64,000 nt of DNA from Nocardia aurea (GTDB lineage: Bacteria; Actinomycetota; Actinomycetes; Mycobacteriales; Mycobacteriaceae), in NCBI RefSeq assembly GCF_003123685.1, contig NZ_QCYJ01000085.1, positions 62,001 through 126,000 of the forward strand. Direction: 5' to 3'. The notes beneath the pieces are model-generated. The model ran no database searches. It saw nothing but the letters and a program-made list of their open reading frames with translations, and was not told the DNA's origin. Of the stretch, positions 12,112 to 20,619 are shown in pieces (within the stretch, counting starts at the first letter, position 1; the number at the start of each line of letters is the position of its first letter). The position numbers and the translations under genes were made by a program.

Positions 12112-14148
12112 ATGAACAGACGGCGTCGTCTCGTCCGGGTCGCGGTCACCTTCGTGGTGGCGGCGATCGCGATCAGCACCGGTGTGATATCAGCGCAATC
12201 CGGGCGGGCGGTGCCGGATGGCGGAGCGCTCGGCGCGCAGTGGACCGCCACGCACGACGGGCCGCGCGCCTATCCGAATGTCTTCATCGAATGGGACGTC
12301 CCGATCACCATGAGTGACGGCACCGTGCTCAAGGGCAACGTGTATCGGCCCGCCGACGCCACGGGGCAACCGATCCGGGAACGCACGCCCACCATCGTCA
12401 ACCTGACGCCGTATTCGAAACTCGTGTCCAATGTGGCCGATTCGGCGCTGAGTGTTCCGGTGCTCGGTGACGCGCTGATGGATGTGCTCAACCGCTTCGA
12501 TCTGTCCGGGCTCGGCCTGGGCGGGCTCACCGAGATCACCAAGGCGCTGCCCGCCGGTGCGGCGCGAACGTTCGCCGTCGATCGCAAACTGGTCCAGAGC
12601 GGGTACACCCAGGTCGTCGTCGATGTGCGCGGAACCGGTTTCTCCCAAGGGGTCTGGCAGGTCTTCGGCGAGCGCGAGCAGGCCGACGGCGTCGAGGTGG
12701 TGAATTGGGCCGCCGCGCAACCGTGGTCGGACGGCAAGGTCGGGATGAGCGGTATCTCGTATTCGGCCATCAACCAGTTACAGACCGCCGAACGCGGTCC
12801 CGAGGCGCTGCGGGCGATCTTCCCGGTGGTGCCGGGCAGCGATCTCATGCGCGATATCGCCGCGACCGGCGGCGGTGTCGGCATCGGCTTCCTGCCGCTG
12901 TGGCTGTTCGCGGTCAACAGCACCAAATGGGTGCCCGACGTGCGGTCCATCGTGACTGGCACGTTCGACTGGCGATGGCTCGCCGACCGCGTGCAGGATC
13001 CGATGACGTTCTTCGACTACCTGTTCGCCGCGCTGACGGTGCCGAGTGTCGACGAGATTCCGGAAAACCTGATGGGACTGCTCCAGGACAGCACGCCGGT
13101 GCGTCAGGCCTGGCTCGGTCATCCCGACAGGATCGAGATCCCGACCTTCGTCTACGGCGGCTGGCACGACATCTTCGCCTACTCCTCCCCTCGGGTCTAC
13201 GACGCGGTGAACGTCCCCGCCGACCAGAAGAAACTGATCATGGGCGACACCTACCATCTGACCACCGGCAGTGGCCTGGGCCAGCCGGGCGGGCCGCCGC
13301 GGCTGGACGTGCTGCAACGGGCGTGGTTCGACCATTGGCTCAAGGGCATCGACAACGGCATCGAAACCTACGATCCGGTGACGCTGTGGCAGCAGGGCGG
13401 CGGCTGGGTCGGCGGCACCGAATTCCCCCGCCCCGGAGCCGAATACCGGCGCATGTATCTCGATCCGGCCGTCTCGGGCACCGCGCGCAGCGCGCATGAC
13501 GGCTCGCTCGCCACGGCTCCCGGCGGCGCGGCGCGGCTGACCGTCGCTCCCGAACTGCTTACGCTGTGCTCGCGTGATTCGGCCACGGGAACCGCGGGCG
13601 TGACCGCGGTGCTCGACGTGTGCGCGAAGGATTCCCGCATCAGCGAGGCGGCCGCGCTGACATTCACCAGCGCGCCGGTCACCGAGCCGACCGTCATCTC
13701 CGGACCCGTTGCGGCCCACCTGAATACGGTGCTCGACAGCACCGACGGGTACTGGGCGGTGACGGTCAACGATGTTGCGCCGGACGGGCGGTCGACCGTG
13801 TGGACCAGCGGTCAGCTCCAGGCGTCGCTGCGCGCGGTGGACGACGCGAAGGCCACCCGGTCGCCGAGCGGTGATTACACCGATCCCTATCCGGTGCTCA
13901 CCCTCGACTCGCGGCGGCCGATCGTGCCGGGTGAGCCGACCGTGGTCGATATCGGTCTGGCCGCGACCGACGGCGTACTCCAGCCGGGGCATCGCCTGCG
14001 CATCGATGTCTACGCGCTGAACCTGCCCCGTGGCCTGCCGTTGCGGCCGCTGCTCAACGAGAGCGAGCTGAAACCGCAGCATCTGGAACTCGATCCGAGT
14101 CGGCCGAGCTGGGTCAACATCCCGGTCCTCGGCGATCCCGGATGGTGA
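12112..14148 (+). CDS. Secreted CocE/NonD-type S15 hydrolase (X-Pro dipeptidyl-peptidase family)
   Basis: A 678-residue alpha/beta hydrolase of the S15 family, with an N-terminal membrane or signal segment (about 8-28: VAVTFVVAAIAIS then a short tail). The nucleophile is the Ser in GMSGISYSA near 215. The Asp in YGGWHDIF (about 352) and His in GDTYHLTTG (about 382) complete the probable triad. The C-terminal jelly-roll (about 430-670) is the X-Pro dipeptidyl-peptidase C-terminal domain. Members cleave esters or acyl-peptide bonds and are often annotated as cocaine-esterase-like; the natural substrate here is unknown. The start has upstream GTGGGGACTC. It appears monocistronic. Confidence 0.88.
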   Translation: MNRRRRLVRVAVTFVVAAIAISTGVISAQSGRAVPDGGALGAQWTATHDGPRAYPNVFIEWDVPITMSDGTVLKGNVYRPADATGQPIRERTPTIVNLTPYSKLVSNVADSALSVPVLGDALMDVLNRFDLSGLGLGGLTEITKALPAGAARTFAVDRKLVQSGYTQVVVDVRGTGFSQGVWQVFGEREQADGVEVVNWAAAQPWSDGKVGMSGISYSAINQLQTAERGPEALRAIFPVVPGSDLMRDIAATGGGVGIGFLPLWLFAVNSTKWVPDVRSIVTGTFDWRWLADRVQDPMTFFDYLFAALTVPSVDEIPENLMGLLQDSTPVRQAWLGHPDRIEIPTFVYGGWHDIFAYSSPRVYDAVNVPADQKKLIMGDTYHLTTGSGLGQPGGPPRLDVLQRAWFDHWLKGIDNGIETYDPVTLWQQGGGWVGGTEFPRPGAEYRRMYLDPAVSGTARSAHDGSLATAPGGAARLTVAPELLTLCSRDSATGTAGVTAVLDVCAKDSRISEAAALTFTSAPVTEPTVISGPVAAHLNTVLDSTDGYWAVTVNDVAPDGRSTVWTSGQLQASLRAVDDAKATRSPSGDYTDPYPVLTLDSRRPIVPGEPTVVDIGLAATDGVLQPGHRLRIDVYALNLPRGLPLRPLLNESELKPQHLELDPSRPSWVNIPVLGDPGW

Positions 14149-14169
14149 GCGGAGCGCCGCCGGGTATTG

Positions 14170-14190
14170 TATGGGACCGCGAGTCCCATA
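14170..14190. promoter_or_regulatory. Inverted repeat upstream of AurF-like oxygenase gene
   Basis: TATGGGAC-cgcga-GTCCCATA has perfect 8-bp arms, 72 bp upstream of the oxygenase ATG, and is the size and shape of a TetR-family operator. The arms resemble DosR half-sites (GGGAC/GTCCC), but the five-base centre gives 15 bp where DosR boxes have 14. The TetR gene at 15268-15999 is a candidate ligand. Confidence 0.5.
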
Positions 14191-14261
14191 TATTCTGATG
14201 CCACGCGCACTACCGCGCATCGCCGACGCCGCACGCCAGCGGCCGGAACGAGGAGGCATCG

Positions 14262-15260
14262 ATGACGCTGTCCGAATCGGTGGGCGCCGAACTGTTCGAC
14301 CAGAGCTACCGGGACGCGCTGGCGACCCTGTCCGAGGGTTCGGTGCACCGCAAGTTCGACCCCTATCTGGATATCGACTGGGACGGGCCCGAATTCGCCA
14401 TCGATCCGGATGATCCGCGCTGGATCCTGTCGCCGGAATACGATCCGCTCGGTGCGACGAGTTGGTACCGGAATCTGCCGGTGCGACGCCAGATCGACAT
14501 CGGCAAATGGCGCGTCGCGAATGTGATCAAGGTCGGCGCGGCTTTCGAGAGCGTACTGATCCGCGGCATGATGCAGTACGTCATGAAGTTGCCCAACGGC
14601 GCGCCGGAGTTCCGGTACTGCATGCACGAGATGACCGAAGAGTGCAACCACATCCAGATGTTCCAGGAATTGGTGAACCGCATCGGCGTCGACGTTCCCG
14701 GTATGCGTCCGTTGTTCCGGGCGCTCTCGCCGTTCATCGGTGTCGCGGGCGGATACGCGCACGTCATCCTGCTGATCGGGGTCCTGGGCGGCGAGGAGCC
14801 GATCGACCACTACCAGAAGGCGGTCATCCGCGACGGCGGCAATATCCCGCCCGCGGTGCTGCGCACGATGGAGATCCACATCGCCGAGGAGGCCAGGCAC
14901 ATCTCCTTCGCGGGCGAATTCCTCGCCGCGCACCTGAAGCGGATGAGCGGACCGGGCAGAATGGCCGCCGCGCTCGCCTTTCCGCTGGCCATGCGCTGGC
15001 TGGCCGGGGAGATCATGGCGCCGCCGAAATCGTTCGCCGAGCGTTTCGATATTCCGGACGAGGTGATGCGCGAGGCGTTCTGGGACGGCCCGGAGCAGCG
15101 CCGCATCCTGGCCGGCTATTTTGGCGATATGCGCAAACTCGCCCGCGAACTGGGGTTGATGAATCCGGTGACCGAGCGACTGTGGTCGGCGTTGCGTATC
15201 GGCGGTGCGCCGTCGCGCTATCGCGGCGAACCGGAACGCCGGATGCGCGAGGTCGCCTGA
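14262..15260 (+). CDS. AurF-like diiron N-oxygenase family protein
   Basis: A 332-residue helical protein of the AurF (p-aminobenzoate N-oxygenase) family. Diiron ligands are visible in EMTEECNHIQMFQEL and EEARHISFAGEFL, each an ExxH-type pair, with a further Glu in MEIHIAEEARH. AurF itself oxidises an aryl amine to a nitro group; most relatives have unknown substrates. The start follows GAGGAGGCATCG, a strong ribosome-binding site. It has its own upstream palindrome and converges on a TetR gene 8 bp away. Confidence 0.88.
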   Translation: MTLSESVGAELFDQSYRDALATLSEGSVHRKFDPYLDIDWDGPEFAIDPDDPRWILSPEYDPLGATSWYRNLPVRRQIDIGKWRVANVIKVGAAFESVLIRGMMQYVMKLPNGAPEFRYCMHEMTEECNHIQMFQELVNRIGVDVPGMRPLFRALSPFIGVAGGYAHVILLIGVLGGEEPIDHYQKAVIRDGGNIPPAVLRTMEIHIAEEARHISFAGEFLAAHLKRMSGPGRMAAALAFPLAMRWLAGEIMAPPKSFAERFDIPDEVMREAFWDGPEQRRILAGYFGDMRKLARELGLMNPVTERLWSALRIGGAPSRYRGEPERRMREVA

Positions 15261-15267
15261 GCGTTCG

Positions 15268-15999
15268 TCACGGATCGGGGACGGCCAGGCGCTCGAGCAG
15301 AGCCAGCAGCGGCTGGTCCGGATCGAGCGCGAGCCGGTGTGCGCGAGCGACGCCGTCGAGCACGCTCCACGCGTAGTTCGCGAGTTCGGCGACGAGCCGA
15401 TCGCGATCGAGGGCCGGTGCGGGATCGTGCGCCCAGCGGGTGACGGTGGCCTCGGTCATCGAGACGATGGCGAAGGTCATGGTGTCGACGACCGGTTCAT
15501 CCACGACGCCGACCACTCCGGCCAGTCCCGAGACCAGCCGCCGTGTTCTGGCCGCGATGGAGGTTTGCAGGCTGCTCATCGCGTTCGTCTCGTCCGGATC
15601 GCCGCCGGCGGGCCCGCGGCGCAGGAATTCGTGCAACCGGGGATGTCGATCGATCCAGTCGACCACCGCGCCGATGCTGCGGTGCAGGATCCGATGGATG
15701 GAGCCGTCGGTGACGTCGAGTGCGGTGTCGAGCGTGTCGGTGAACTGCTCGCAGATCGTGGTCCTGGTCCGGCGATCGAGTTCGTCGCGGCCGGAGAACT
15801 GGCGGTACACCACCGATTTCGACAAACCGGCACGTTCGGTGATCGACTGCATCGCCACCTCGGCCCCGGCCGGGCCTTCCTCGAGCAACTCGATGACCGC
15901 CGCCACGATGCGTTCGCGCCGCTGGTCGTTGTGCGGTTGCCAACGCGCCTGCCTGCCGCCCCCGACGGGGGCCGACGCGGGTGACGAGGGGACCGGCAC
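15268..15999 (-). CDS. TetR-family regulator
   Basis: A 243-residue TetR-type protein. After a Pro/Ser/Gly-rich N-terminus, the DNA-binding domain runs from about residue 26 (RRERIVAAVIELL) to about 75 (SITERAGLSKSVVYRQFS), followed by a helical effector domain. The start is a GTG at 15999. It is divergent from the amine oxidase gene at 16145, with a CATAC/GTATG inverted repeat between, and convergent with the AurF-like gene; it may control either. Confidence 0.85.
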   Translation of the reverse strand: MPVPSSPASAPVGGGRQARWQPHNDQRRERIVAAVIELLEEGPAGAEVAMQSITERAGLSKSVVYRQFSGRDELDRRTRTTICEQFTDTLDTALDVTDGSIHRILHRSIGAVVDWIDRHPRLHEFLRRGPAGGDPDETNAMSSLQTSIAARTRRLVSGLAGVVGVVDEPVVDTMTFAIVSMTEATVTRWAHDPAPALDRDRLVAELANYAWSVLDGVARAHRLALDPDQPLLALLERLAVPDP

Positions 16000-16100
16000 C
16001 GGTCGAGTCTAGAACACCGGGCCGGGGCCGTCGGAGACCGTCGCGACACTCGGCCCTTCGGCGCGGGCTCGGCATTCGGCCGAAGGAGCGACCGCGGACG

Positions 16101-16115
16101 CATACGGTGTGTATG
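16101..16115. promoter_or_regulatory. Inverted repeat between tetR and amine oxidase genes
   Basis: CATAC-GGTGT-GTATG lies 30 bp upstream of the amine oxidase start in the divergent tetR/oxidase intergenic region. It is a plausible TetR-family operator. The arms are short (5 bp), so chance cannot be excluded. Confidence 0.4.
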
Positions 16116-16144
16116 TCGGATTCGTCGGTTGAAGGTGGATCGTC

Positions 16145-17509
16145 ATGGAGATGTCGACGGAGGTCGTCGTGGTCGGCGCGGGTCTGGCCGGGCTGGTCGC
16201 GGCGAGGGAGCTGATCCGGCGCGGCCTGGACGTGCTGGTGCTCGAGGCGCGCGACCGCGTGGGCGGACGCCTGCTCAACGCGCGATTGCCGGGCGGCCTG
16301 CCCATCGAGGTCGGCGGCCAGTGGGTCGGCCCCGGCCAGAAGCGGGTGCTCGCGCTGATCCGCGAACTCGGCCTGAAAACCTTCCCGACCTTCGACGACG
16401 GGTTGCGCATCGCCGAACTCGGCACGGCGCGTTCGGAATACAGCGGCCGCATCCCGAGGCTGAATCCGGTGGCGCTGGCCGATATCGCGCAGACGCAATG
16501 GCGGCTGAATCGGATGGCACGCCGGATCTCCGCCGCGGAACCGTGGCTGGCCGCCGACGCCGAACGTCTGGACTCCCAGACCTTCGCGACCTGGCTGCGC
16601 CGGACCGCGCGCACCCGCGACGGGCGGGCCTTTCTCCGGTTGATCACCGAGGCGGTGTTCTCGGCGGGCCCGGAGGACCTGTCGGCCCTGTGGGCCGGTT
16701 TCTATATCGGCGCGGCGGGTGGGCTCGACGCGCTGATCGATACCAGGGGCGGGGCGCAGCAGGATCGCGTCGTGGGCGGATCGCAACGGATCGCCCTCAC
16801 GCTGGCCGAGGAGCTCGGTGAACGGGTGATACTCGCGGCGCCGGTGGACGGGATCGACTGGGATGCCGGGGGTGTCCGGGTGCGGGCAGCGGGCATCGTC
16901 GTTCGCGCCCGCCGTGCGGTACTGGCGATCCCGCCGCCGTTGAGCGCTCGCATTCGCTACGCACCGGGCCTGCCCGGTGATCGTGATCAACTCCTCCAGC
17001 GCCTTCCGATGGGGCGGGTGATCAAGGTGAACGTCGTCTACGACGAACCGTTCTGGCGCCGTGACGGTTTCAGCGGCCAGGCCAACAGCGATACCAGGCC
17101 GGTCGGTACGGTTTTCGACAACACGCCGCTCGACGGTGCGCCGGGCGTACTCGTCGGGTTCCTCGAGGGCCGCCACGCCGATATCGGCGCCCGCCTCGGC
17201 CACGGTGGCAGGCGTGCGCGGGTACTGGCCGATCTCGTCGGCTACTTCGGTCCGAAGGCGGGCGACCCGATCGATTTCATCGAAAGAGATTGGGCAGAAG
17301 AGGAATTCAGTCGCGGGTGCTACGGCGCGTTCGCCACTCCGGGGACGCTGACCCGATTCGGCCCCGCGCTGCGCGCCCCGGTCGGGCCGTTGCACTGGGC
17401 GGGCACCGAAACCGCCACGCGTTGGGCCGGTTACATGGACGGGGCGGTCGAGTCCGGCCTGCGCGTGGCGCGCGAGATCGCCCCCGACCCGGGGGAATCA
17501 CCCGCCTGA
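16145..17509 (+). CDS. Flavin monoamine oxidase family protein
   Basis: A 454-residue FAD-dependent amine oxidase. The N-terminal dinucleotide-binding motif [20 protein letters not shown] is followed by [11 protein letters not shown] and GGQWVGPGQ. The C-terminal FAD-contacting motif is [19 protein letters not shown]. The family oxidises amines to aldehydes or imines with release of hydrogen peroxide. No signal peptide or membrane anchor is seen, so it is cytosolic. It is divergent from a TetR gene that probably regulates it. Confidence 0.92.
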   Translation: MEMSTEVVVVGAGLAGLVAARELIRRGLDVLVLEARDRVGGRLLNARLPGGLPIEVGGQWVGPGQKRVLALIRELGLKTFPTFDDGLRIAELGTARSEYSGRIPRLNPVALADIAQTQWRLNRMARRISAAEPWLAADAERLDSQTFATWLRRTARTRDGRAFLRLITEAVFSAGPEDLSALWAGFYIGAAGGLDALIDTRGGAQQDRVVGGSQRIALTLAEELGERVILAAPVDGIDWDAGGVRVRAAGIVVRARRAVLAIPPPLSARIRYAPGLPGDRDQLLQRLPMGRVIKVNVVYDEPFWRRDGFSGQANSDTRPVGTVFDNTPLDGAPGVLVGFLEGRHADIGARLGHGGRRARVLADLVGYFGPKAGDPIDFIERDWAEEEFSRGCYGAFATPGTLTRFGPALRAPVGPLHWAGTETATRWAGYMDGAVESGLRVAREIAPDPGESPA

Positions 17510-17723
17510 CCGCCGCGGCGGCCCCGCGACGGCTCGCGCGCGGTCGTGCGTGCGGAAAGGGGTGGGGACAAGGGATTCGACCCGGCGGAAGTCGGGAACT
17601 CGGTTGATGCCATACTTCTGATCCCGAGCTGAACGTGAACGGTCGACGTTCGCGCGCTATTCTGCACACAGCGTTACGGAAAACACCGAAGGCAGTACCG
17701 AATACGACACGAGGGGGCTTGCT

Positions 17724-18062
17724 ATGGCCGAGAAGGTGACTGTCACCCTGGTCGACGACTTCGACGGAACTTCGATCGCCGACGAAACCGTTCAATTCTC
17801 TCTGGACGGCGTGCATTACGAAATAGATCTGTCGACCGCGAACGCCACCGAACTACGCGAATTGCTCGGCCCCTGGGTCGAGAATGCGCGCAGGACCGGT
17901 GGTCGGACGAAACGTTCGCTCATCGCGAAGGTGCCGTCGGCATCGGACCGTGAGCGTAGCGCGGTCATCCGTGATTGGGCCCGACAGAACGGTCACCCCG
18001 TTTCCTCACGTGGTCGCGTGGCGTCCGGCGTGGTCGAGGCATACGAACGGGCGACCGCCTGA
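17724..18062 (+). CDS. lsr2: Lsr2-family nucleoid-associated protein
   Basis: A 112-residue Lsr2. The N-terminal dimerisation domain starts [13 protein letters not shown] and contains [17 protein letters not shown]; a linker follows, then the C-terminal DNA-binding domain ([12 protein letters not shown]) with an AT-hook-like SRGRV motif. Lsr2 bridges AT-rich DNA and silences acquired genes, much as H-NS does. The linker lacks the long Gly/Arg run of the main mycobacterial Lsr2, so this may be a second paralogue. GAGGGGG lies upstream of the ATG. Confidence 0.92.
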   Translation: MAEKVTVTLVDDFDGTSIADETVQFSLDGVHYEIDLSTANATELRELLGPWVENARRTGGRTKRSLIAKVPSASDRERSAVIRDWARQNGHPVSSRGRVASGVVEAYERATA

Positions 18063-18196
18063 GTTCCGTAATGGGACACTTCACAACCTGGATTCACTCG
18101 TTTCGGGCTTTTGCTCGAGACAGGTCGGTCGACGCCGATGCGGAGCGTTGTCGCCACTAACGTCGGTGGCGAGTTCGGTGCGGGTGAAGGAGTGCG

Positions 18197-18583
18197 ATGG
18201 ACGTGGACGGAACGTGCGAGCCCAGATCGAGTCCGTCCGCGCCGCGCGGGTTCGCAGGTCAGGCGGGTGCGGAGTTCTTCGCGGCATTCCGCGACGGGCT
18301 CGATCGCGCGATCGCGATGCTCGACGACCTGGATGAATCGGGTGTCGTGCTGGCTCGGCTGGAATTGGCCGCGGCTCAGCGCGCGCGCGAAGGCGTCCCG
18401 ATCGAGGCGGTGCGCAGTGCCGTCAGCGACAGCGTTCGAATGTGTTTCGGACTCATCGAGCCGACCGCGGCGCATTCTGTCGCGGGCATGAAAGTCGATG
18501 GTGTCCGCATGGTGGAAGTGTTGGATTTGTTGACCGCGGCTGTCGACCGCGCCTACGGAATGCGGCGCGGTGACGGTTCGTAG
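18197..18583 (+). CDS. Orphan PucR-type sensor-domain protein without DNA-binding domain
   Basis: A 128-residue protein with a strong ribosome-binding site (GAAGGAGTGCG). The core LARLELAAAQRAREGVPIEA and EVLDLLTAAVDRAY matches the N-terminal helical sensor domain of the neighbouring PucR-family regulators; compare AAGWAREGVPIDTIL in the gene at 18586-19806 and AARWARDGVPVDVIL at 54862-56220. It has no PucR HTH. It converges on the full PucR gene, with 2 bp between the stop codons. It could be a dominant-negative partner, an independent sensor, or a decayed regulator that kept a clean frame. Confidence 0.65.
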   Translation: MDVDGTCEPRSSPSAPRGFAGQAGAEFFAAFRDGLDRAIAMLDDLDESGVVLARLELAAAQRAREGVPIEAVRSAVSDSVRMCFGLIEPTAAHSVAGMKVDGVRMVEVLDLLTAAVDRAYGMRRGDGS

Positions 18584-18585
18584 TG

Positions 18586-19806
18586 TCAGAGCACGCGATA
18601 GGTCCGGGCAACCAATGCGGACCGCAAGTACCACAAACCGGATGGTTGGGTGGGATCGACTCCGATCAGACTGCCGATTTTCTTCAGCCGGTAGTCGACG
18701 GTATTGGTATGCACGTGCATGACGCGCGCGGTGCGCTGGCGATTCAGATTATTTCCGATGTGCAGGCGCAGCGTCTCGAGCAGTTCGGGATGGTGGTCGA
18801 GCGGGTCGAGCAGCGCGCCGAGATATTCACGACCGGGCCCCGGCCTGGTGAGCTGGTATTCCAGCGCCATATCGTCGAAGCGGTACAACCCGTTCTCACA
18901 TCCCAATCGCTGCACCATATCGAGCAATTCGTGGGCCTGGTCGGCGGCTTCCGGAATCCGCTGGACCGCCGTGTCGACCACGGCGACCGTGATCGGCACT
19001 CGCGCGGCCTCGGACAGTTCGCCGACGAGCGCTGCGAGCTGTTCGTGGGAGAGCGCGGTGCGCGGGATCAGCACGGTCCCGCCGTCGACGCTGAGCAGCG
19101 ACAGCGGCCGGTCCCGGCACGCGGTCGCCAGTCGCGCTTGCACGCGCCGCAGCTTGCGCCGTGCCACCACCTTCGCGTCCAGCCTCGGATCGTGCTCGTC
19201 GGGGTGGGCGGGAATCGACAGTGCCAGTACCGAATACGATTCCGCGATCTCGATGCCGCATTCCCTGGCCATGGTCGATGTGCTGTGACCGCCGAGCAGT
19301 GCGGAGGTCAGGGTGTGTACCGCGGTGTGGTGTTCGCTGACCACCGACCGCAGTTCGCGCACGTAGGCGACCGAGATGGCGGTGGTCATCGTGTCGAGGA
19401 TTTCGAGGACGAGTTTCGTCCCGTCGACGAGATCGCCGAAATCGGTGGTCGTGGCTTTTCCGACCACGAGGTCGAGACCGAGTTTGAACCCCTCGTGGAC
19501 CGCGTGGAGGATGGTGTCGATCGGTACGCCCTCGCGTGCCCATCCGGCTGCGGCGTGTTCGAGCTGCTCGGTCTTCTCCGGGATGTCGTCGCCGTCGAGC
19601 ATGTCGACGGCCAATTGCAGACAGACGCGCGTGATGGTGGTGACGTCACCGTCGATCGCCTCGCCGGGCAACGTTCCGCACGGTGCCACGTTGGCGACGA
19701 AGTGGCCGACCATGCGTCGCGAGAGCGCCCGAACATCCTGCAGGGGGGCCGACATGGGCTCTCCGGCGAGGGTGAGACCACTGCGACTCACGTTGTCGAT
19801 GGCCAT
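18586..19806 (-). CDS. PucR-family transcriptional regulator
   Basis: A 406-residue regulator. The N-terminal helical sensor domain (about 15-170) contains AAAGWAREGVPIDTILHAVH and LVLEILDTMTTAISVAY. The middle is a GGDEF-like/CdaR domain, and the C-terminus has the PucR-type HTH (LNRQRTARVMHVHTNTVDYR, LKKIGSLIG). The ATG follows AAGGAGTCACC. PucR regulators generally activate catabolic or lipid genes in response to metabolites. An isolated copy of the sensor domain is encoded convergently at 18197-18583. No enzyme gene lies directly beside it, so its target is unclear. Confidence 0.88.
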   Translation of the reverse strand: MAIDNVSRSGLTLAGEPMSAPLQDVRALSRRMVGHFVANVAPCGTLPGEAIDGDVTTITRVCLQLAVDMLDGDDIPEKTEQLEHAAAGWAREGVPIDTILHAVHEGFKLGLDLVVGKATTTDFGDLVDGTKLVLEILDTMTTAISVAYVRELRSVVSEHHTAVHTLTSALLGGHSTSTMARECGIEIAESYSVLALSIPAHPDEHDPRLDAKVVARRKLRRVQARLATACRDRPLSLLSVDGGTVLIPRTALSHEQLAALVGELSEAARVPITVAVVDTAVQRIPEAADQAHELLDMVQRLGCENGLYRFDDMALEYQLTRPGPGREYLGALLDPLDHHPELLETLRLHIGNNLNRQRTARVMHVHTNTVDYRLKKIGSLIGVDPTQPSGLWYLRSALVARTYRVL

Positions 19807-20398
19807 GGTGACTCCTTATACCGCTTCCGACACGCGATTCGGGGTGCGGACGCACACCCTGTCCACGCGGTCATGGGCTCACACCCTACCGCTCGCGTCG
19901 AGCGCCGGTGGCGCTGTGGGGGATCGGGTCGCAAGGGCGCTTCGCATCGTTCTGGAACGGGAAAATGTTTCACATATTGGACATTCGATTATGAGATCTT
20001 GATCACTGAGGTGAGTGGTTGTTCGGGCGGTGATCGCGTGGTTCGCCGGATGTGGAAATCGCGTTCTCCCACGTCGGCGAACTTCTGGCGTCCCGGTGCC
20101 GCGCGATCGCCCGGCTGGCTCGTCACCGGCGGACGGAGGCAGCGGGTTCGCCGTCGAAGCGGGCAGCCCTGTGGGTCCGCCGATTGGTTTATCGTCGGCG
20201 TCGGTCCTGGCCGTAACGCGCACAATGGTTGGTGCGTGGACGATGTCGGCCGGGTTGCCGGTTTGTCCGAACAGCAGTCGTCATCGGGGACGGCTCACAC
20301 ACGTACCGAGGTCGACCTTGCGCCACATTCCCTGCCCGAAGCGTGACGGATCCGGTGAATCCGGGAACCGCCCGGCGCTGCCCCGCCGGGTATCGGTG
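19807..20398. other. Long intergenic stretch with no convincing gene
   Basis: About 590 bp upstream of the PucR gene. Overlapping ORFs on both strands have Arg/Pro/Thr-rich shadow composition and no family signature. An AT-richer pocket at about 19965-20010 (atgtttcacatattggacattcg) is the likeliest promoter region. I see no RNA gene or repeat in it. Confidence 0.5.
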
Positions 20399-20572
20399 AT
20401 GACGCAGCCGCCGGTGCGGCTCGAGGTGCCCGACGATCTGGTGGTTCGTGCGGCGAACGCGTTCACGGTGTGGGCGATCACCGACGACTACGACTGGGAC
20501 AACCTCGACGCGCTGTTCTCGGGGGATGCCACCGGCGCCGATCGCAGGCGTGGAATACGCGGCGTCGGTTGA
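20399..20572 (+). pseudogene. Truncated SnoaL/NTF2-like fragment
   Basis: A 57-codon frame whose first 40 residues look like the start of a SnoaL-like domain: two N-terminal helices and an acidic loop (FTVWAITDDYDWDNLDALFS, then GDAT). After GDAT the sequence turns Arg/Gly-rich and stops, so roughly 80-100 residues of the usual domain are missing. No continuation appears downstream in any frame. It is probably a 5' remnant left beside the LRR gene, though a short expressed peptide is possible. Confidence 0.4.
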
Positions 20573-20619
20573 TATTCGGCGAATCGTGACCGGGTCGCTC
20601 ACCGGTTTACCATTCGCCG

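Noticed and set aside
14173-14187. DosR box upstream of the AurF-like gene
   Set aside because: GGGACCGCGAGTCCC is 15 bp between outer ends rather than 14, and it extends as a perfect 8-bp-arm palindrome, which fits a TetR site better.
15991-16004. Palindrome GACCGG-CA-CCGGTC over the tetR start codon
   Set aside because: Short GC-only palindromes are frequent by chance in this base composition and it has no second copy.
15497-17395. A 632-codon minus-strand ORF over the amine oxidase
   Set aside because: It covers two real genes in the wrong frame and has low-complexity Arg/Gly/Asp composition.
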